The notes: generated from the sequence alone by a model not told the origin. Numbered from the stretch's first letter, positions 1-12,054 are shown. The stretch: 64,000 nt of DNA from Thermosipho sp. (in: thermotogales) (GCA_030153605.1 JASKLO010000005.1:18129-82128); one strand, 5' to 3'. Made by a program: numbers and translations.

Positions 1-2
1 AT

Positions 3-1124
3 TTTCCACAAAAAAACGGTGTATCAACTGCTGTTAAATTGTATAAAGAGGAAATGGAAAAATTAGGTCATAATGTGTATCTATTTGTTCCAAAATATTC
101 TTCCAATTATAGAAGAAATGAAAAAAATGTATTTGAATTTCCTGCTATTAAATTTCTATTTGAGAAGGAACAAAGAATTGCTATTCCTATTTCTACAGAT
201 ATTTTTAAAATAAAAGATTTAAATTTGGATATTATCCATTCTCAAGATCCTTTCTCAATGGGTTTGTTTGCAGAGTTCTTATCAAAAGTTTTAAAAATAA
301 AGCATGTTGGAACACACCATACTATGTATGAATATTACAGAAATTATCTTCCTTTGATTATACGTCCAACTCTAAAACAAACACAAAAAATGATTAAAAA
401 ATGGTGTCTAAAACTTGATAAAGTAATTGCTCCAACCAAAAATATAAAAGATTTACTTGTGAGTTATGGTGTACCTGAAGAACACATAGTGGTTATTCCG
501 ACTGGTATTGATATTAAAAAATTTAACAAAGAAATTGAATGGAACATAAGAGAAGAATATGGAATAGATCCTGAAGATAAAGTTATTTTATTTGTTGGAA
601 GATTAGGTCCAGAAAAAAATATTGATTTTCTCATAAGAGTATTTCATAAAGTTAATCATTTTATGCCAAATACAAAATTTTTGATAATTGGAGATGGAAT
701 CGAAAGAGATAAACTTGAAGAACTTGTCCTTGATTTGCAAATTCAAGAAGATGTTATTTTTTCTGGAGGTCAACCTAGAGAGAGGGTTATAGATGCATAT
801 AAACAATCTGACTTATTTGTGTTTTCTTCGTACACTGAAACACAGGGATTAGTAATTCTTGAGTCTATGGCAGCAGGTACTCCAGTAGTTGCTCTTGGAA
901 AAATGGGAGTGCATGATATTCTTAATCATGAAAATGCCGGTGGGGTTATGATAAAAGAACTAAATGAAGACGATTTTGTAGAAGCTATATTAAAAGTTTT
1001 AAATGACCAAGAACTTTACGAAAAACTTTCCAAAAACGCAGTTAATTTTATAAAAGAAAATTATTCAATAGAAGTCTCAGTACGAAAAATTATAGATGTT
1101 TACAAAGAACTGTTGGCAAAATAA
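3..1124 (+). CDS. Glycosyltransferase family 4 (GT-B), 5' truncated by window edge
   Basis: Reading frame is open back to base 3 (FPQKNGVSTAVKLYKEEMEKLGHNV), so the listed start at 39 is internal; GPEKN, E-x7-E motif region (SYTETQGLVILESMAAGTPVVA). Confidence 0.9.
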   Translation, partial: FPQKNGVSTAVKLYKEEMEKLGHNVYLFVPKYSSNYRRNEKNVFEFPAIKFLFEKEQRIAIPISTDIFKIKDLNLDIIHSQDPFSMGLFAEFLSKVLKIKHVGTHHTMYEYYRNYLPLIIRPTLKQTQKMIKKWCLKLDKVIAPTKNIKDLLVSYGVPEEHIVVIPTGIDIKKFNKEIEWNIREEYGIDPEDKVILFVGRLGPEKNIDFLIRVFHKVNHFMPNTKFLIIGDGIERDKLEELVLDLQIQEDVIFSGGQPRERVIDAYKQSDLFVFSSYTETQGLVILESMAAGTPVVALGKMGVHDILNHENAGGVMIKELNEDDFVEAILKVLNDQELYEKLSKNAVNFIKENYSIEVSVRKIIDVYKELLAK

Positions 1125-1515
1125 AACACTTTATTATTACCAAAAATTATTTAGTTAGTTTTTCGTTAAAACAAATTGTTTAAGAACATATTTTTTATTG
1201 TTCGCTTAATTTTATTAATTTTATTAAAAAAACAAGGAAAAAAATAAAAGCAAAAATCTTATCTAGATGGAGAACAAGAAAAAAAGGAAGAAAGATTAAG
1301 TTTTACTAATGAATTTTAAGAAAAAGATAATGGAAAAATTTTAAGGCTAACAATTGTTTTACCTAACATAACTTATGTGATATTTAAGATTTCTTCTCGC
1401 CATAGTCTATACGTCCTATACAATATTAACAGAAACATTACTTGGTACCTTTGAAGCAAAGCAAACACTTCATTTGTGATGCATTGACTTTGAAATTAAA
1501 AATGAGCAAATATAT

Positions 1516-1538
1516 GATGGCAATAGCCATCTATTTTT
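1516..1538 (+). terminator. Rho-independent-like terminator in the GT4-mnmG intergenic region
   Basis: GATGGC-AATA-GCCATC followed by TATTTTTT. Confidence 0.55.
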
Positions 1539-1608
1539 TAAATATAGACATACGAAAAAGGAGTATGATATACTTAATATAAAATATTAAAATTTAAAGA
1601 AGGAGGCC

Positions 1609-3489
1609 TTGAAAGTGTATTTTAAAAGACCCGATGATGATAAATATTTTGACGTGATTGTAGTTGGGGGGGGACATGCGGGTATAGAAGCAGCACTAGC
1701 ACCTGCTCGTTTAGGGTTAAAAACTCTTTTATTAACAACCAATCCTGATAATGTTGGATGGGCGTCTTGCAACCCTGCTATTGGGGGGCCTGCGAAGGGA
1801 ATAGTTGTTAGAGAAATAGATGCTCTTGGTGGTGAAATGGCAAAAACAACCGACGAAACAATGATAAATGTGAGAATGTTAAATACAGGAAAAGGCCCTG
1901 CAGTTAGAGCTTTAAGAGCTCAGATTGATAAATATCAATATTCTCATGTTATGAAAAAAAAGCTTCAAACTCAAAAAAACTTAATTTTAAGATTTGGCCT
2001 TGTTGAAAAGTTAATTGTTGAAGACGGAAAAGTAAAGGGTGTAGTTGATTCATTTGGAATAGATTATTATGCTAAGGCTGTAATATTAACAACCGGTACT
2101 TTTTTAAGAGGAAAGATTTTTATTGGAAGGGACACCATGGAAGCTGGAAGAATGGGTGATTTTCCAGCTAAAGGATTAAGTAAGTCTCTTCAGGAAATTG
2201 GTTTTAAAATTTCTCGATTCAAAACAGGAACTCCTGCAAGGGTTTTGAAAAGCAGCATTGATTTTTCAAAAATGGTTAGACAGGATACAGATGATACACC
2301 ATGGGCATTTTCTTATTTTGATGAACCCAAAGTTTTGAATAAGGATTATCCATGCTGGTTAACTCATACCAATCCAGAGACTCATAAAATTATAAAAGAT
2401 TATCTTGTTTATTCGCCTTTATATGGAGATGTAAAATTAATACATAGTGTTGGCCCCAGATATTGCCCTTCAATTGAAGATAAAGTAGTAAAATTTGGCA
2501 GAGATTCACACCAGGTTTTTGTTGAACCTGAAGGTAAATATACTGAAGAGTACTATTTAAACGGTTTATCTACAAGTCTTCCATATGCAGCTCAAATACA
2601 AATGTTAAGAACTATTCCAGGTCTTGAAAATGTGGTAATTGTAAGGCCAGCATATGCAATAGAATACGATTATATTGATCCAACTCAGTTATATCAGACC
2701 TTAGAATCAAAGATAGTTGAAGGGTTATTTTTTGCAGGACAGATTAATGGTACTAGTGGATACGAAGAAGCAGCAGGACAAGGTTTAATAGCTGGAATAA
2801 ATGCATCAATGAAAATTCTTGGAGGAAAACAATTAATACTTAAAAGATCTGAAAGTTATATAGGTATATTAATAGATGATTTAACTACAAAAGGTGTTGA
2901 TGAACCATATAGATTGCTAACTTCTAGAGCAGAATATAGACTTTTGCTCAGACATGATAATGCACATTTAAGGTTAGCAAAATATGGCTATCAAGTAAGT
3001 TTAATTCCAAAATGGTTCTATGAAAAAGTACTTGCACTTGAAAAAGAAATTGAAAGACAAGTTGAAAGGTTAAAAGAGGTAAAAATAACAGTTTCTGATA
3101 CAGTTAATAATATTCTTGTAAATCTTGGCTCATCACCTATTAAAGAAGGGACAAAACTTTACAATATTCTTAAAAGGCCTGAGGTAAGATATAAAGATAT
3201 TAAAGAATTAGATCCTGAACCAATTTCTGATGAGGAATTGATAGAACAAATAGAAATTTTGTTAAAATATGAAGGTTATATTCAAAAAATGTTAGAAGAA
3301 GTAAGAATTTTTGAACAGTATGAAACACTTGATATTTCAAAAATTGATTTTGAAAAGGTACCAAATTTATCAACTGAAGCACGGGAGAAACTTAAGAAAA
3401 TTGCTCCAAGATCAATAGGTCAGGCGATGAGGATTCCAGGAGTTACTCCTTCCGATATTGCAAACATAATAAGTTATTTAGAAAGGTAA
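1609..3489 (+). CDS. mnmG: tRNA uridine-5-carboxymethylaminomethyl(34) synthesis enzyme MnmG (GidA)
   Basis: FAD motif [70 protein letters not shown] upstream. Confidence 0.97.
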   Translation: MKVYFKRPDDDKYFDVIVVGGGHAGIEAALAPARLGLKTLLLTTNPDNVGWASCNPAIGGPAKGIVVREIDALGGEMAKTTDETMINVRMLNTGKGPAVRALRAQIDKYQYSHVMKKKLQTQKNLILRFGLVEKLIVEDGKVKGVVDSFGIDYYAKAVILTTGTFLRGKIFIGRDTMEAGRMGDFPAKGLSKSLQEIGFKISRFKTGTPARVLKSSIDFSKMVRQDTDDTPWAFSYFDEPKVLNKDYPCWLTHTNPETHKIIKDYLVYSPLYGDVKLIHSVGPRYCPSIEDKVVKFGRDSHQVFVEPEGKYTEEYYLNGLSTSLPYAAQIQMLRTIPGLENVVIVRPAYAIEYDYIDPTQLYQTLESKIVEGLFFAGQINGTSGYEEAAGQGLIAGINASMKILGGKQLILKRSESYIGILIDDLTTKGVDEPYRLLTSRAEYRLLLRHDNAHLRLAKYGYQVSLIPKWFYEKVLALEKEIERQVERLKEVKITVSDTVNNILVNLGSSPIKEGTKLYNILKRPEVRYKDIKELDPEPISDEELIEQIEILLKYEGYIQKMLEEVRIFEQYETLDISKIDFEKVPNLSTEAREKLKKIAPRSIGQAMRIPGVTPSDIANIISYLER

Positions 3490-3505
3490 AAATATCAGTT
3501 TTTCT

Positions 3506-3532
3506 ATTGCCCCCAAACGGGGCAATTTTTTT
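3506..3532 (+). terminator. Rho-independent terminator after mnmG
   Basis: ATTGCCCC-CAAAC-GGGGCAAT then T-run. Confidence 0.85.
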
Positions 3533-3577
3533 ATAACATTACAATAATATTGTTAACCACAAATAGAGGGGTTAAAA

Positions 3578-3741
3578 GTGTTAAATCCATTTGAAAACGT
3601 CAGCTAATATATTGACGCTCCTTCAGGTGCTTTTGAATTTTTGAGTAATCCGTTAAGAATTATCGAAGTTTCAATTATGTAAGAATGGATGAAAAAACAG
3701 TGAAAGTTTTTAAAAGTTATGTTATGAAAGAAAAGATGTAA
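3578..3741 (+). pseudogene. Decayed N-terminal remnant of glutamate dehydrogenase
   Basis: AGAGGGG SD then GTG: VLNPFENVS*YIDAPSGAFEFLSNPLRIIEVSI, then a frameshift to VRMDEKTVKVFKSYVMKEKM*. Matches the bacterial GDH N-terminal pattern (LNPFENV..., ..RVIEVSIPVRMDDGxVKVFxGYRVQ). Confidence 0.72.
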
Positions 3742-3810
3742 ATTCTAGAGTAGGAGTATATATAGTTAATAGGATTATATAGGGTATGAAAGCAAGAAGA
3801 TAGATATAAA

Positions 3811-3840
3811 AGAAAGCTCCCAAAAGGGAGCTTTCTTTTA
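3811..3840 (-). terminator. Bidirectional terminator after mreB
   Basis: AGAAAGCTCCC-AAAA-GGGAGCTTTCT stem directly next to the mreB stop. Confidence 0.85.
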
Positions 3841-4848
3841 TTATTCATATGTTGAAGCGACAAGCTCTAATAAATCTTCTTCGTCAAGAAGAATTCCCGT
3901 TCCCCTAGCCACACAAGTCATGGGGTCATCTGAGATTTTACAATTTACTCCAATTTCATCCTTTATTGCCATATCAATACCTCTTAAAAGTGCACCGCCA
4001 CCTGTTAAAACTATTCCTTTTTCCATAATATCAGCTGATAATTCTGGAGGAGTTTTTTCAAGAACTACCTTGATTTTTGATACAAGATTTTCTATTGTAG
4101 GTCTTAACATTTCATATACATGTTGAGATGTAATTTTATCAACTCTTGGAAGTCCAGTAACAGCATCTCTTCCCTTTATTTCCATTTCCCTATCTTCAGC
4201 TTCAGAATGAGCTTTACCAATTTTTATTTTAATTTCTTCTGCTGTTGATTCCCCAATAATTAATCCAAACAATTTTCTAACACCTTTAACAATAATATCA
4301 TCCATTGCATCTCCGGCAAGCTTTATTGAATCACCAACAACTACGCCACCAAGACTAATAACTGCTATGTCTGTGGTTCCCCCACCAATGTCAATTATCA
4401 TATTTCCCTGGGGTTTTGTTACATCTATTCCCGCTCCAATTGCAGCCGCAAGTGGTTCAGAAACCACATAAACTTTTTTTGCACCAGCATTCAGTGCGGC
4501 ATCAAAAACAGCTCTTTTTTCAACTGTGGTTGTTTTGGCTGGTATTCCAATTACCATGTTTGGTTTAAATAAAAAGCCTTTGGTTACTTTTTTTATAAAA
4601 ATTCTTAAAACCTCTGAAATTACAGTATAGTCGGCAATAACACCGTCTTTCATAGGCCTTATAGCCGTGACAATATCTTCTGGTGTCTTACCAAGCATTT
4701 CCTTAGCTTCATCACCAATAGCGATAATTTTTCCGGTTTTTTTAGAAATTGCTACTACTGAAGGCTGATAAAGCACAATTCCTTTTCCTTTTTGATAAAC
4801 AATAAAATTAGCTGTACCAAGGTCTATTCCTAAATCATTTTTACCCAT
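3841..4848 (-). CDS. mreB: Rod shape-determining protein MreB
   Basis: GIDLGTANFIVY, MIIDIGGGTTDIAVISLGGVV, VLTGGGALLRG. Start at 4848 (MGKNDLGIDLG) with GGGGAGA upstream is preferred over 4899. Confidence 0.95.
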   Translation of the reverse strand: MGKNDLGIDLGTANFIVYQKGKGIVLYQPSVVAISKKTGKIIAIGDEAKEMLGKTPEDIVTAIRPMKDGVIADYTVISEVLRIFIKKVTKGFLFKPNMVIGIPAKTTTVEKRAVFDAALNAGAKKVYVVSEPLAAAIGAGIDVTKPQGNMIIDIGGGTTDIAVISLGGVVVGDSIKLAGDAMDDIIVKGVRKLFGLIIGESTAEEIKIKIGKAHSEAEDREMEIKGRDAVTGLPRVDKITSQHVYEMLRPTIENLVSKIKVVLEKTPPELSADIMEKGIVLTGGGALLRGIDMAIKDEIGVNCKISDDPMTCVARGTGILLDEEDLLELVASTYE

Positions 4849-5704
4849 GGATTTCTCCCCTTTCTTCAAACTTTTCAAAAACATACAGTCCGAATACAAC
4901 TAATATTATACCTGAAATTAGTAATAATGTGGGTATCTGTTTAAAAATTAACGTTTCAGAAACAGCTGTGACTACTGGTATTACATATACTGCATTAGTT
5001 GTACTTCTATCTCCCAAAGTTTCAATTGACTTATTCCAAAGAAAATATCCTAATGCCGAGCAAAAAATTCCAAGATATAAAAGTCCAAAAATAGATGATA
5101 CATTGAATTTCAAATGAGGTTTGAAGAAAAAATATTCTATAAGTGAAAAAGGAATTAATGTAATAACTCCCCAAAATGTAATTTCGAAAATAGCAGTTAA
5201 TGATGAATGATCTTTTAATTTTGTAATGTGATGAGTATAAAAAACCCAAGAAAATGCAGCACCAAAAGCCAGAAAATCACCTAAAGAATTTACTTTTAAA
5301 TACAATTTACCATTTAGAATTACAAGAGCAACACCTATTAAAGCTATAATTGAAGCTACATATTGAACAATTTTTGTCTTTTTCTTGTGAAATAATTGAG
5401 TGAACAAAACATACCAAATTGGTGCAGTCGAAACAATCATTGCAGCGTTTGTAGGACTTGTAAGTTTTAAAGAAAAATTTTCCGCAGCAAAATAAGCAGT
5501 TATTCCCCAAAAACCAGCTAATATTTTATCCTTATTAAATAGCGATATTTTTCTTTTTTGAGGCATAAAATAAAGCACCAAAAGTGCTATTGAAAATCTA
5601 AACAAAGCTGCTATTAAGGGAGAAATATCTTTTACTACAATTTTCGTGGCAATAAATGAAAGTCCCCATAATAAAGTAACAATTGTAAGCGGTATATATT
5701 TCAT
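4841..5704 (-). CDS. EamA/DMT family transporter
   Basis: Ten-TM hydrophobic protein, MKYIPLTIVTLLWGLSFIATKIVVKDISPLIAALFRF. Confidence 0.88.
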   Translation of the reverse strand: MKYIPLTIVTLLWGLSFIATKIVVKDISPLIAALFRFSIALLVLYFMPQKRKISLFNKDKILAGFWGITAYFAAENFSLKLTSPTNAAMIVSTAPIWYVLFTQLFHKKKTKIVQYVASIIALIGVALVILNGKLYLKVNSLGDFLAFGAAFSWVFYTHHITKLKDHSSLTAIFEITFWGVITLIPFSLIEYFFFKPHLKFNVSSIFGLLYLGIFCSALGYFLWNKSIETLGDRSTTNAVYVIPVVTAVSETLIFKQIPTLLLISGIILVVFGLYVFEKFEERGEIHG

Positions 5705-5705
5705 G

Positions 5706-6212
5706 TTACTCCCCCAATAAATTATTCAAAATCTCTATTATTTCATCGATACTATTTCCAATTTTGATTTCTACAAGCCTTCTATTATCGAGAAATTTTC
5801 CATCAATTAAAACCTTCTGAACTCTATCAGTCCACCCTCCAGTTCCATTAAAAAGAATTAAATGTTTTTTGTATGCATAAGCAGCTAGGATTTCAATTGC
5901 CGTTCCTATTTCTCCGCTAATTGAAATTATAGCATCTGCATTTCTAACTAAAACAAACGACCTCATTTGAAAATCAAGACCAGTTTTTATTTCAAATGAA
6001 TTAAATTTATTTCCTTCTTCATCAAAAGGAAGAATGCCTATTATTTTGCCGTTAACTTCATTTACGCCTTTTGCCACTTCCTCCATTATACCGTCTCTAC
6101 CACCAGAAAGTACAATATATCTTTTGCCAAGTTCTCTTCCCAAATTTCTACAAGTTTCTTTTAATTTTTCATTAATTTCACCTGAAGAGCCAATTACAGC
6201 AACATATTTCAT
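5706..6212 (-). CDS. LOG-like Rossmann protein (TIGR00725-type)
   Basis: VIGSSGEINEKLKETCRNLGRELGKRYIVLSGGRDGIMEEVAKG. Confidence 0.8.
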   Translation of the reverse strand: MKYVAVIGSSGEINEKLKETCRNLGRELGKRYIVLSGGRDGIMEEVAKGVNEVNGKIIGILPFDEEGNKFNSFEIKTGLDFQMRSFVLVRNADAIISISGEIGTAIEILAAYAYKKHLILFNGTGGWTDRVQKVLIDGKFLDNRRLVEIKIGNSIDEIIEILNNLLGE

Positions 6213-6230
6213 TAAAGAGCCTCCTCTTTC

Positions 6231-6260
6231 AAAAATGCGGGGAAATATCCCCGCATTTTT
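6231..6260 (-). terminator. Terminator after ileS
   Basis: AAAAATGCGGGG-AAATAT-CCCCGCATTTTT. Confidence 0.88.
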
Positions 6261-8991
6261 ATTTTCTTTCTCCCTTCAAGACTGCTGCACATCTTGGGCA
6301 TACGTCTGGATATTGATCATCTTTACCTGTATCTTCATGATATTTCCAGCATCTCTGACATTTTTCACCATCTGCTTTTTCAACAGTTACACTAACGAGC
6401 TCTCCTTTTGTTGTGCCTTCAGCAAATTCAACTTTAGATACTATGAAAAATTCTTCTAACATTTCTTTATATTTTTCAAGAATTGCTTGAACATTTTCAT
6501 TTAAACCAGAAAGTTTGACCTTAGCATCAAGAGAATGACCAATTATATCATTGTTTCTAGCATTTTCTAAAGCTTTTAAAACATCATCTCTTACCATCAA
6601 AAGAATTGTAAAGTCTTCTAAAAGTTTTTCGTCAATCCATTCTTTGTGAATTTCAGGCCAATAATCAATGTGAACAGTTTCATATTTTTTAATAGGACTT
6701 AATTGATATGCTTCTTCTGATGTAAATACTAAAATAGGAGCCAACATTTTAATTAGAGCATCTAAAATATAATACATTGCTGTTTGAGCTGATCTTCTAT
6801 AAATTGAATCTTTAGCTTCAACGTATAATCTATCCTTTAAAATATCTAAGTATGTCGCGCTTAATTCAACTGTACAGTACCTATTTAGTAAGCTGTATAC
6901 CTTTGAATATTCATAATTTTCATAGTGGTTGGTTACCTGCTCAATTAATTGTTCCAACCTTGCTAGTGCCCACTTATCTAGTGGTAATAGCTTTTCATAT
7001 GGAACAAGATCTTTTTCTGTAAAGTCACTTAAATTTCCTAGTAAATATCTAAGAGTATTTCTGATTTTTTTATAAACTTCAACCTGCTGTTGAATTATAT
7101 TTTTACCAACCCTGATGTTATCAAAGAAATCAATGCTTGCAACCCAGAGTCTTAAAATATCAGCACCAAATTTGTCAACAATATCATTTGGATCAATAAC
7201 ATTACCAAGGGATTTACTCATTTTCCTGCCTTGTTCGTCTTTAATAAATCCGTGAGTTACTACAGATTTGTAAGGTGCTTGTCCAGTTTTAGCAACTGAC
7301 ATAAATATTGAACTTTGGAACCAACCTCTGTGTTGGTCGTCGCCTTCTAAATATAAATCAACAGGGAATTTTTCTCCTTTAGATCTAATCACAGCCTCAA
7401 AAGAACATCCAGAGTCAATCCAGACATCTAGAGTATCATAAGTTTTTTCAAAATCTTCATGACCACAATTAGGACATTTTACACCTTCAGGAATTATCTC
7501 TTTTTCAGAAAGTTCAAACCATGCATCTGTTCCTTTTTCCGAAACTATATCGATAAAATTATCTATTACTTTTTCATCTATAAATACTTCACCACATTTT
7601 TTACATTTAATAGCAGGAATAGGAGTTCCCCAGACTCTTTGCCTTGAAATAGTCCAATCAGGTCTTTCTTTAACCATAGCTGTGATTCTATTTTCTCCCC
7701 ATTTTGGGTGCCATTCAACTTTTTTAATTTCTTCTAAAACTTTCTCCCTTAAATTGTTAGCATCAACAGAAATAAACCACTGTGGAGTGGCTCTGAATAT
7801 AACTGGATTTTTACATCTCCAGCAATGTGGATAACTATGTTCGATCTTTGCGACTTTTATTAAAGCTCCTAGTTTTTCTAGATCTTCAATGATTACTTTA
7901 TTTGCATCCCAAATTTTTAATCCTGAATATTTTTCTGCTTCATCTGTGAAAACTCCATGTTCATCCACAGGAGAAAGAATTGGTAAATTATATTTTTTTC
8001 CTGTAAGGTAGTCTTCGGCACCATGCCCAGGAGCTGTGTGAACACAACCGGTACCATCTTCTAAAGTGACATAGTCAGCAAGGACTATTAAGGATTCTCG
8101 ATTCAAAAAAGGATGTTTTGCTTTTTTGTATTCAAGTTCCTTACCTTTAAATTTTTCAACTACGGTATATTCAATTTCTGTTTCTGCTGCAAATTTATTT
8201 AAAAGTCCTTCGGCTACAATCCAATATTCTCCGTTTACATTTATTTTTACATAATCAAAATCTGGATGAACTGCAATTGCTACATTTGCTGGTAAAGTCC
8301 AAGGTGTGGTTGTCCAAATAACAATATAGGTGTTTTCTTCATCAAGCATTTTAAATTTTACATAAATTGAAGGTGAAGAATGATCATGATATTCAACTTC
8401 AGCTTCAGCAAGCGCAGTTTTACAAGTTGGACACCAGTAAACGGGCTTGTTACCTCTATATACGTTTCCATTTTTAACAAGAGTTTTAAATATATCTAGA
8501 ATATGAACTTCATATTTTGGATCAAGTGTAAGATATGGATTTTCCCAGTCTCCTCTGACTCCAAGTCTTTTAAACTGCTCTCTTTGAACGTCCACAAAAT
8601 GTAAAGCAAAATCTTTACATTTTTTCCTAATATCAACAGGAGTCAATTCTTTTATTTTGTCTCCTAATTCAACAGACACTCTATGTTCAATTGGTAAGCC
8701 ATGTGTATCCCATCCTGGAACATATGGAGAATAATATCCTCTCATTGTTTTGTATCTAATAACAATATCTTTTAATATTTTATTTGTAGCTGTACCAATA
8801 TGAATACTACCATTGGCATATGGAGGACCATCATGGAGAACAAATTTAGGCTTTCCTTCACGACTTTTAAGTGCAAGATGATAATCATCCATTTTTTTCC
8901 AATTTTCAAGCATTTCAGGTTCTTTTTTTGTTAAATTTGCCCTCATAGAAAAATTTGTCGAAGGCAAGTTTAATGTTTCTTTATAATCCAT
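6259..8991 (-). CDS. ileS: Isoleucyl-tRNA synthetase
   Basis: [23 protein letters not shown] (HIGH), [12 protein letters not shown] (KMSKS), C-terminal zinc CQRCWKY...CPRCAAVL. Confidence 0.98.
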   Translation of the reverse strand: MDYKETLNLPSTNFSMRANLTKKEPEMLENWKKMDDYHLALKSREGKPKFVLHDGPPYANGSIHIGTATNKILKDIVIRYKTMRGYYSPYVPGWDTHGLPIEHRVSVELGDKIKELTPVDIRKKCKDFALHFVDVQREQFKRLGVRGDWENPYLTLDPKYEVHILDIFKTLVKNGNVYRGNKPVYWCPTCKTALAEAEVEYHDHSSPSIYVKFKMLDEENTYIVIWTTTPWTLPANVAIAVHPDFDYVKINVNGEYWIVAEGLLNKFAAETEIEYTVVEKFKGKELEYKKAKHPFLNRESLIVLADYVTLEDGTGCVHTAPGHGAEDYLTGKKYNLPILSPVDEHGVFTDEAEKYSGLKIWDANKVIIEDLEKLGALIKVAKIEHSYPHCWRCKNPVIFRATPQWFISVDANNLREKVLEEIKKVEWHPKWGENRITAMVKERPDWTISRQRVWGTPIPAIKCKKCGEVFIDEKVIDNFIDIVSEKGTDAWFELSEKEIIPEGVKCPNCGHEDFEKTYDTLDVWIDSGCSFEAVIRSKGEKFPVDLYLEGDDQHRGWFQSSIFMSVAKTGQAPYKSVVTHGFIKDEQGRKMSKSLGNVIDPNDIVDKFGADILRLWVASIDFFDNIRVGKNIIQQQVEVYKKIRNTLRYLLGNLSDFTEKDLVPYEKLLPLDKWALARLEQLIEQVTNHYENYEYSKVYSLLNRYCTVELSATYLDILKDRLYVEAKDSIYRRSAQTAMYYILDALIKMLAPILVFTSEEAYQLSPIKKYETVHIDYWPEIHKEWIDEKLLEDFTILLMVRDDVLKALENARNNDIIGHSLDAKVKLSGLNENVQAILEKYKEMLEEFFIVSKVEFAEGTTKGELVSVTVEKADGEKCQRCWKYHEDTGKDDQYPDVCPRCAAVLKGERK

Positions 8992-9041
8992 TTAATCACC
9001 TCCAAATTTCTTTGAATCTATTTTAACATAATATTATAATT

Positions 9042-9088
9042 AAAAAAGGTGGCCCTCCCGCCACCTTAATTTTAACTATGCGGGAGGG
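9042..9088 (-). promoter_or_regulatory. Terminator plus alternative (antiterminator-like) hairpin between response regulator and ileS
   Basis: On minus strand: CCCTCCCGC (9088-9080) can pair with GCGGGAGGG (61-53), which overlaps the terminator AAGGTGGC-GGGAGG-GCCACCTT-TTTT (9067-9042). Confidence 0.6.
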
Positions 9089-9094
9089 TGTATG

Positions 9095-9454
9095 TTAGCT
9101 GTTAATTAATTTTGAAATAGTATCTTTAAGTTCTGTCAAATCAGAAGTTTTTACAACATATGCATTTGCAGCCCATGAAGCGAGATCACTTTTATAATGC
9201 GAATATGCTGTTAAAATAATAATCTTTGCATCTTTTTTAATTTCTCTAATTTTTCCTGCAACTTCTAATCCATTCATTCCGGGCATTTCAATGTCTACGG
9301 TTACAAGATCATATTCTTTTTCTTTAAATTTCTTAATGGCTTCTCCTCCATTTTTTGCTTCGTCTACTACATATCCAGATTCTTCAAGTTCTTCTTTTAT
9401 TAATAGTCTCATATTGTCTTCATCTTCGACAACTAATATCCTCTTTTTGCTCAT
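9095..9454 (-). CDS. CheY-like response regulator receiver protein
   Basis: RILVVEDEDNMRLLIKEELEESGY, DLVTVDIEMPGMNGLE, KIIILTAY, VVKTSDL; no output domain. Confidence 0.92.
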   Translation of the reverse strand: MSKKRILVVEDEDNMRLLIKEELEESGYVVDEAKNGGEAIKKFKEKEYDLVTVDIEMPGMNGLEVAGKIREIKKDAKIIILTAYSHYKSDLASWAANAYVVKTSDLTELKDTISKLINS

Positions 9455-9507
9455 AAAATATCACCCCTTTCAATGAAGAGGACTTACTAAACACATTATA
9501 TCATAAT

Positions 9508-12039
9508 TTACTGATTCTTGTATAGTACATATGCTGAAATTCCATCTAAAACTAACTTTCCGGAAACTTTTTCTATTATTTCAGTTCCGGCTTTTTGAGA
9601 GTTAACAACCAAATTCCATTCGCCTTCTGGAAGTTCGTATTCAACTTGATTGATGTTTCCATTATAAATTACCAATATATCTTTCCAACTGTCATTTCTT
9701 GCATTTCCTGTTATCATAAAAGATACTACTCTTCTTGTTTTACTATTGAATAATTTAAGGTGGTTTTTGATTTCATCTGCAGTAGTCATTCTAAAAGCAG
9801 GATGTTCTTTCCTTAATTTTATTAGTCCTTTGTAATATTCAAATACATCTAAATATTCATACTTTCTTTGATAATCTAATCCGTTAATTGATATTGGAGC
9901 ATTGTAAGAATTTTCGTTAAATTGCTTTGTTCTAGCAAAATCCTGTCCGGCATGGATAAAAGGAATTCCCTGTGATGTAAGAATTATAGCTCCTGCAAGT
10001 TTTTGAGCGTTTCTAAGCATTTCATCAGTCCATTCATGTTTGGTATCTGCTTTAGCAGCGAGATAATTTTTATCCCATAAAGTGTGATTGTCATGACATG
10101 CAACGTAATTTATGGTTTCTTCTGGATCTGAGGCAAAACTTTTTATTCTATTATCGTAATAAATACTGCCAACTACACCCCTTTTAACTCTTGTTTCTTT
10201 TCCAATAGCTCCAAGCAAAAATCCTTTCACTTTTGGGTCAAACACAGAGCCTCTTAAAGCATCTCTAAATTCATCGTTGAATGCTGCAATGTGTGTCCCA
10301 GCAACATCACTTTTGCCAAATCTAATTGGTGCTCCCCAACCTCCCCAGGGTTCACCGTAAAGAATAATTGTAGGATCAATTTTGTGAACTTCTTTCTCAA
10401 TTTCTAGCATAGTTTTTTTATCTATTAAACCCATTTGGTCGAATCTAAAGCCATCAACATGATATTCATTTATCCAATAAAGTAGTGTATCAATGATATA
10501 CTTCCTCATCATTGGTCTTTCTGAAGCAATAACATTTCCTACACCTGTTTCATTTAGATATGCACCTGTTTTATCTAACCTGTAGAAATAATATGGAACA
10601 GTTTGATCAAATGGAGACAATTCACCTATACCAAATGTGTGCGGGAAAACCATGTCTAATATCACACGTATTCCTTTTTCATGGAGTTTTTGAACCATTT
10701 GTTTAACTTCATTGATTCTTACATAGGGATCATATGGATTTGTTGAGTATCTTCCCTCGGGTACAGTGAAGAGAACAGGATCGTAGCCCCAGTTATAACT
10801 TTTTTCAAAATCTTTATCTGCTTCATCACCAGTGTAAAAATCAAACATTGGAAGAATATGAACATGAGTTACACCAAGCTCAACAAGATGTGAAAGACCA
10901 GTTGAAACTCCACCAGGACCCTTAGTGTTTTCTTCAGTAAGTCCAATGTATGTTGCTTTATTTTTTACGCCAGAATTATCTAGTCCTGTCATATCTGCTA
11001 TATGTATTTCATATATGATTGCATCTTCAAGTGCTTGCATGAAAGGTCTTACGTCTTTTTCCCAGTTTTGAGGATTTGTTTTAGAAAGGTCAATAACAGC
11101 ACTTTTTGCAGAATTTTTGTAGACTGCTTTTGAGAAATAATCTATAGTTTCCCTTGTTTTTCCATAGCTTTCGAATCTATATTTGTAAAATACCCCGTCG
11201 AGATTTCCATCAACTTTTGCTTCCCAAACTCCATTTCCCATATATTTCATTTCAACAATTTCAAATGGTACCTCATCTTCTCCGTTTTTGTATAATAATA
11301 CACTTGCCTTTTTTGAAACAGGAGACCAAGTTCTAAATATAGTATATTCTGGTGTGTATATATATCCAAGTTGGCCATCATAATAATATTCATCTAAAAC
11401 ATCCAACATATAAATAGTAGCAGGTTTAAATCCTTCTATATGTAATTGAACATTTTTTCTTAAATCGTTTTCTGTGAGTTCATCTTTAAGTGTGATTCTA
11501 ATATAATTTGTTTCTGAAAGATCTGTTGGATCTGCCTTTTCAATTTTTAATACTTCTATTTCAGAATCATCAACAGTTACTTTTATGTTTTTAAAGGTTT
11601 TTGTGTCTATAGTATTTGTGAGATACGCATCAATAATATTTTTTGATTTAGCAGCAGCAAAAAACACTCTTGGACTAGTATCTGGTTTGGTTGTATAAAT
11701 TTCTTCAACGCCTTGCAAAATCCACACCTCCGCTTTTTCATTTTTTATATCAATAAATCTATCTTTTGCAACATCCTTCATTTGCCATTCATTAAGTCTA
11801 ACTATTATTCCTACTTGTTCTAAGTCCATATCAAGTACAATTTTTGCAACAACTCCAAAATCATCTTTTTCAGTAAATTGGTAAGCTTTTCCTTCCATGG
11901 CAACAGGCTTCATAGGCCAAATCCAAAGATTCCAACCGGTATAATTGTTATCAAAACGATGGTAGTGAACAATAATAGTTGTTTCTGCAAAAATTAGAAA
12001 TGAGAGCAAAACCAAAAAGATAGTTAAATACCTTTTCAT
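9508..12039 (-). CDS. pulA: Type I pullulanase with signal peptide
   Basis: N-terminal signal [22 protein letters not shown]41-like N-terminus, [39 protein letters not shown]. Confidence 0.94.
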   Translation of the reverse strand: MKRYLTIFLVLLSFLIFAETTIIVHYHRFDNNYTGWNLWIWPMKPVAMEGKAYQFTEKDDFGVVAKIVLDMDLEQVGIIVRLNEWQMKDVAKDRFIDIKNEKAEVWILQGVEEIYTTKPDTSPRVFFAAAKSKNIIDAYLTNTIDTKTFKNIKVTVDDSEIEVLKIEKADPTDLSETNYIRITLKDELTENDLRKNVQLHIEGFKPATIYMLDVLDEYYYDGQLGYIYTPEYTIFRTWSPVSKKASVLLYKNGEDEVPFEIVEMKYMGNGVWEAKVDGNLDGVFYKYRFESYGKTRETIDYFSKAVYKNSAKSAVIDLSKTNPQNWEKDVRPFMQALEDAIIYEIHIADMTGLDNSGVKNKATYIGLTEENTKGPGGVSTGLSHLVELGVTHVHILPMFDFYTGDEADKDFEKSYNWGYDPVLFTVPEGRYSTNPYDPYVRINEVKQMVQKLHEKGIRVILDMVFPHTFGIGELSPFDQTVPYYFYRLDKTGAYLNETGVGNVIASERPMMRKYIIDTLLYWINEYHVDGFRFDQMGLIDKKTMLEIEKEVHKIDPTIILYGEPWGGWGAPIRFGKSDVAGTHIAAFNDEFRDALRGSVFDPKVKGFLLGAIGKETRVKRGVVGSIYYDNRIKSFASDPEETINYVACHDNHTLWDKNYLAAKADTKHEWTDEMLRNAQKLAGAIILTSQGIPFIHAGQDFARTKQFNENSYNAPISINGLDYQRKYEYLDVFEYYKGLIKLRKEHPAFRMTTADEIKNHLKLFNSKTRRVVSFMITGNARNDSWKDILVIYNGNINQVEYELPEGEWNLVVNSQKAGTEIIEKVSGKLVLDGISAYVLYKNQ

Positions 12040-12054
12040 AAAATAACCTCCTTG

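Noticed and set aside
8992-9094. T-box riboswitch upstream of ileS
   Set aside because: Leader is ~100 nt with no Stem I or AGGGUGGNACCGCG-like T-box core; reported instead as an alternative-hairpin attenuator candidate.
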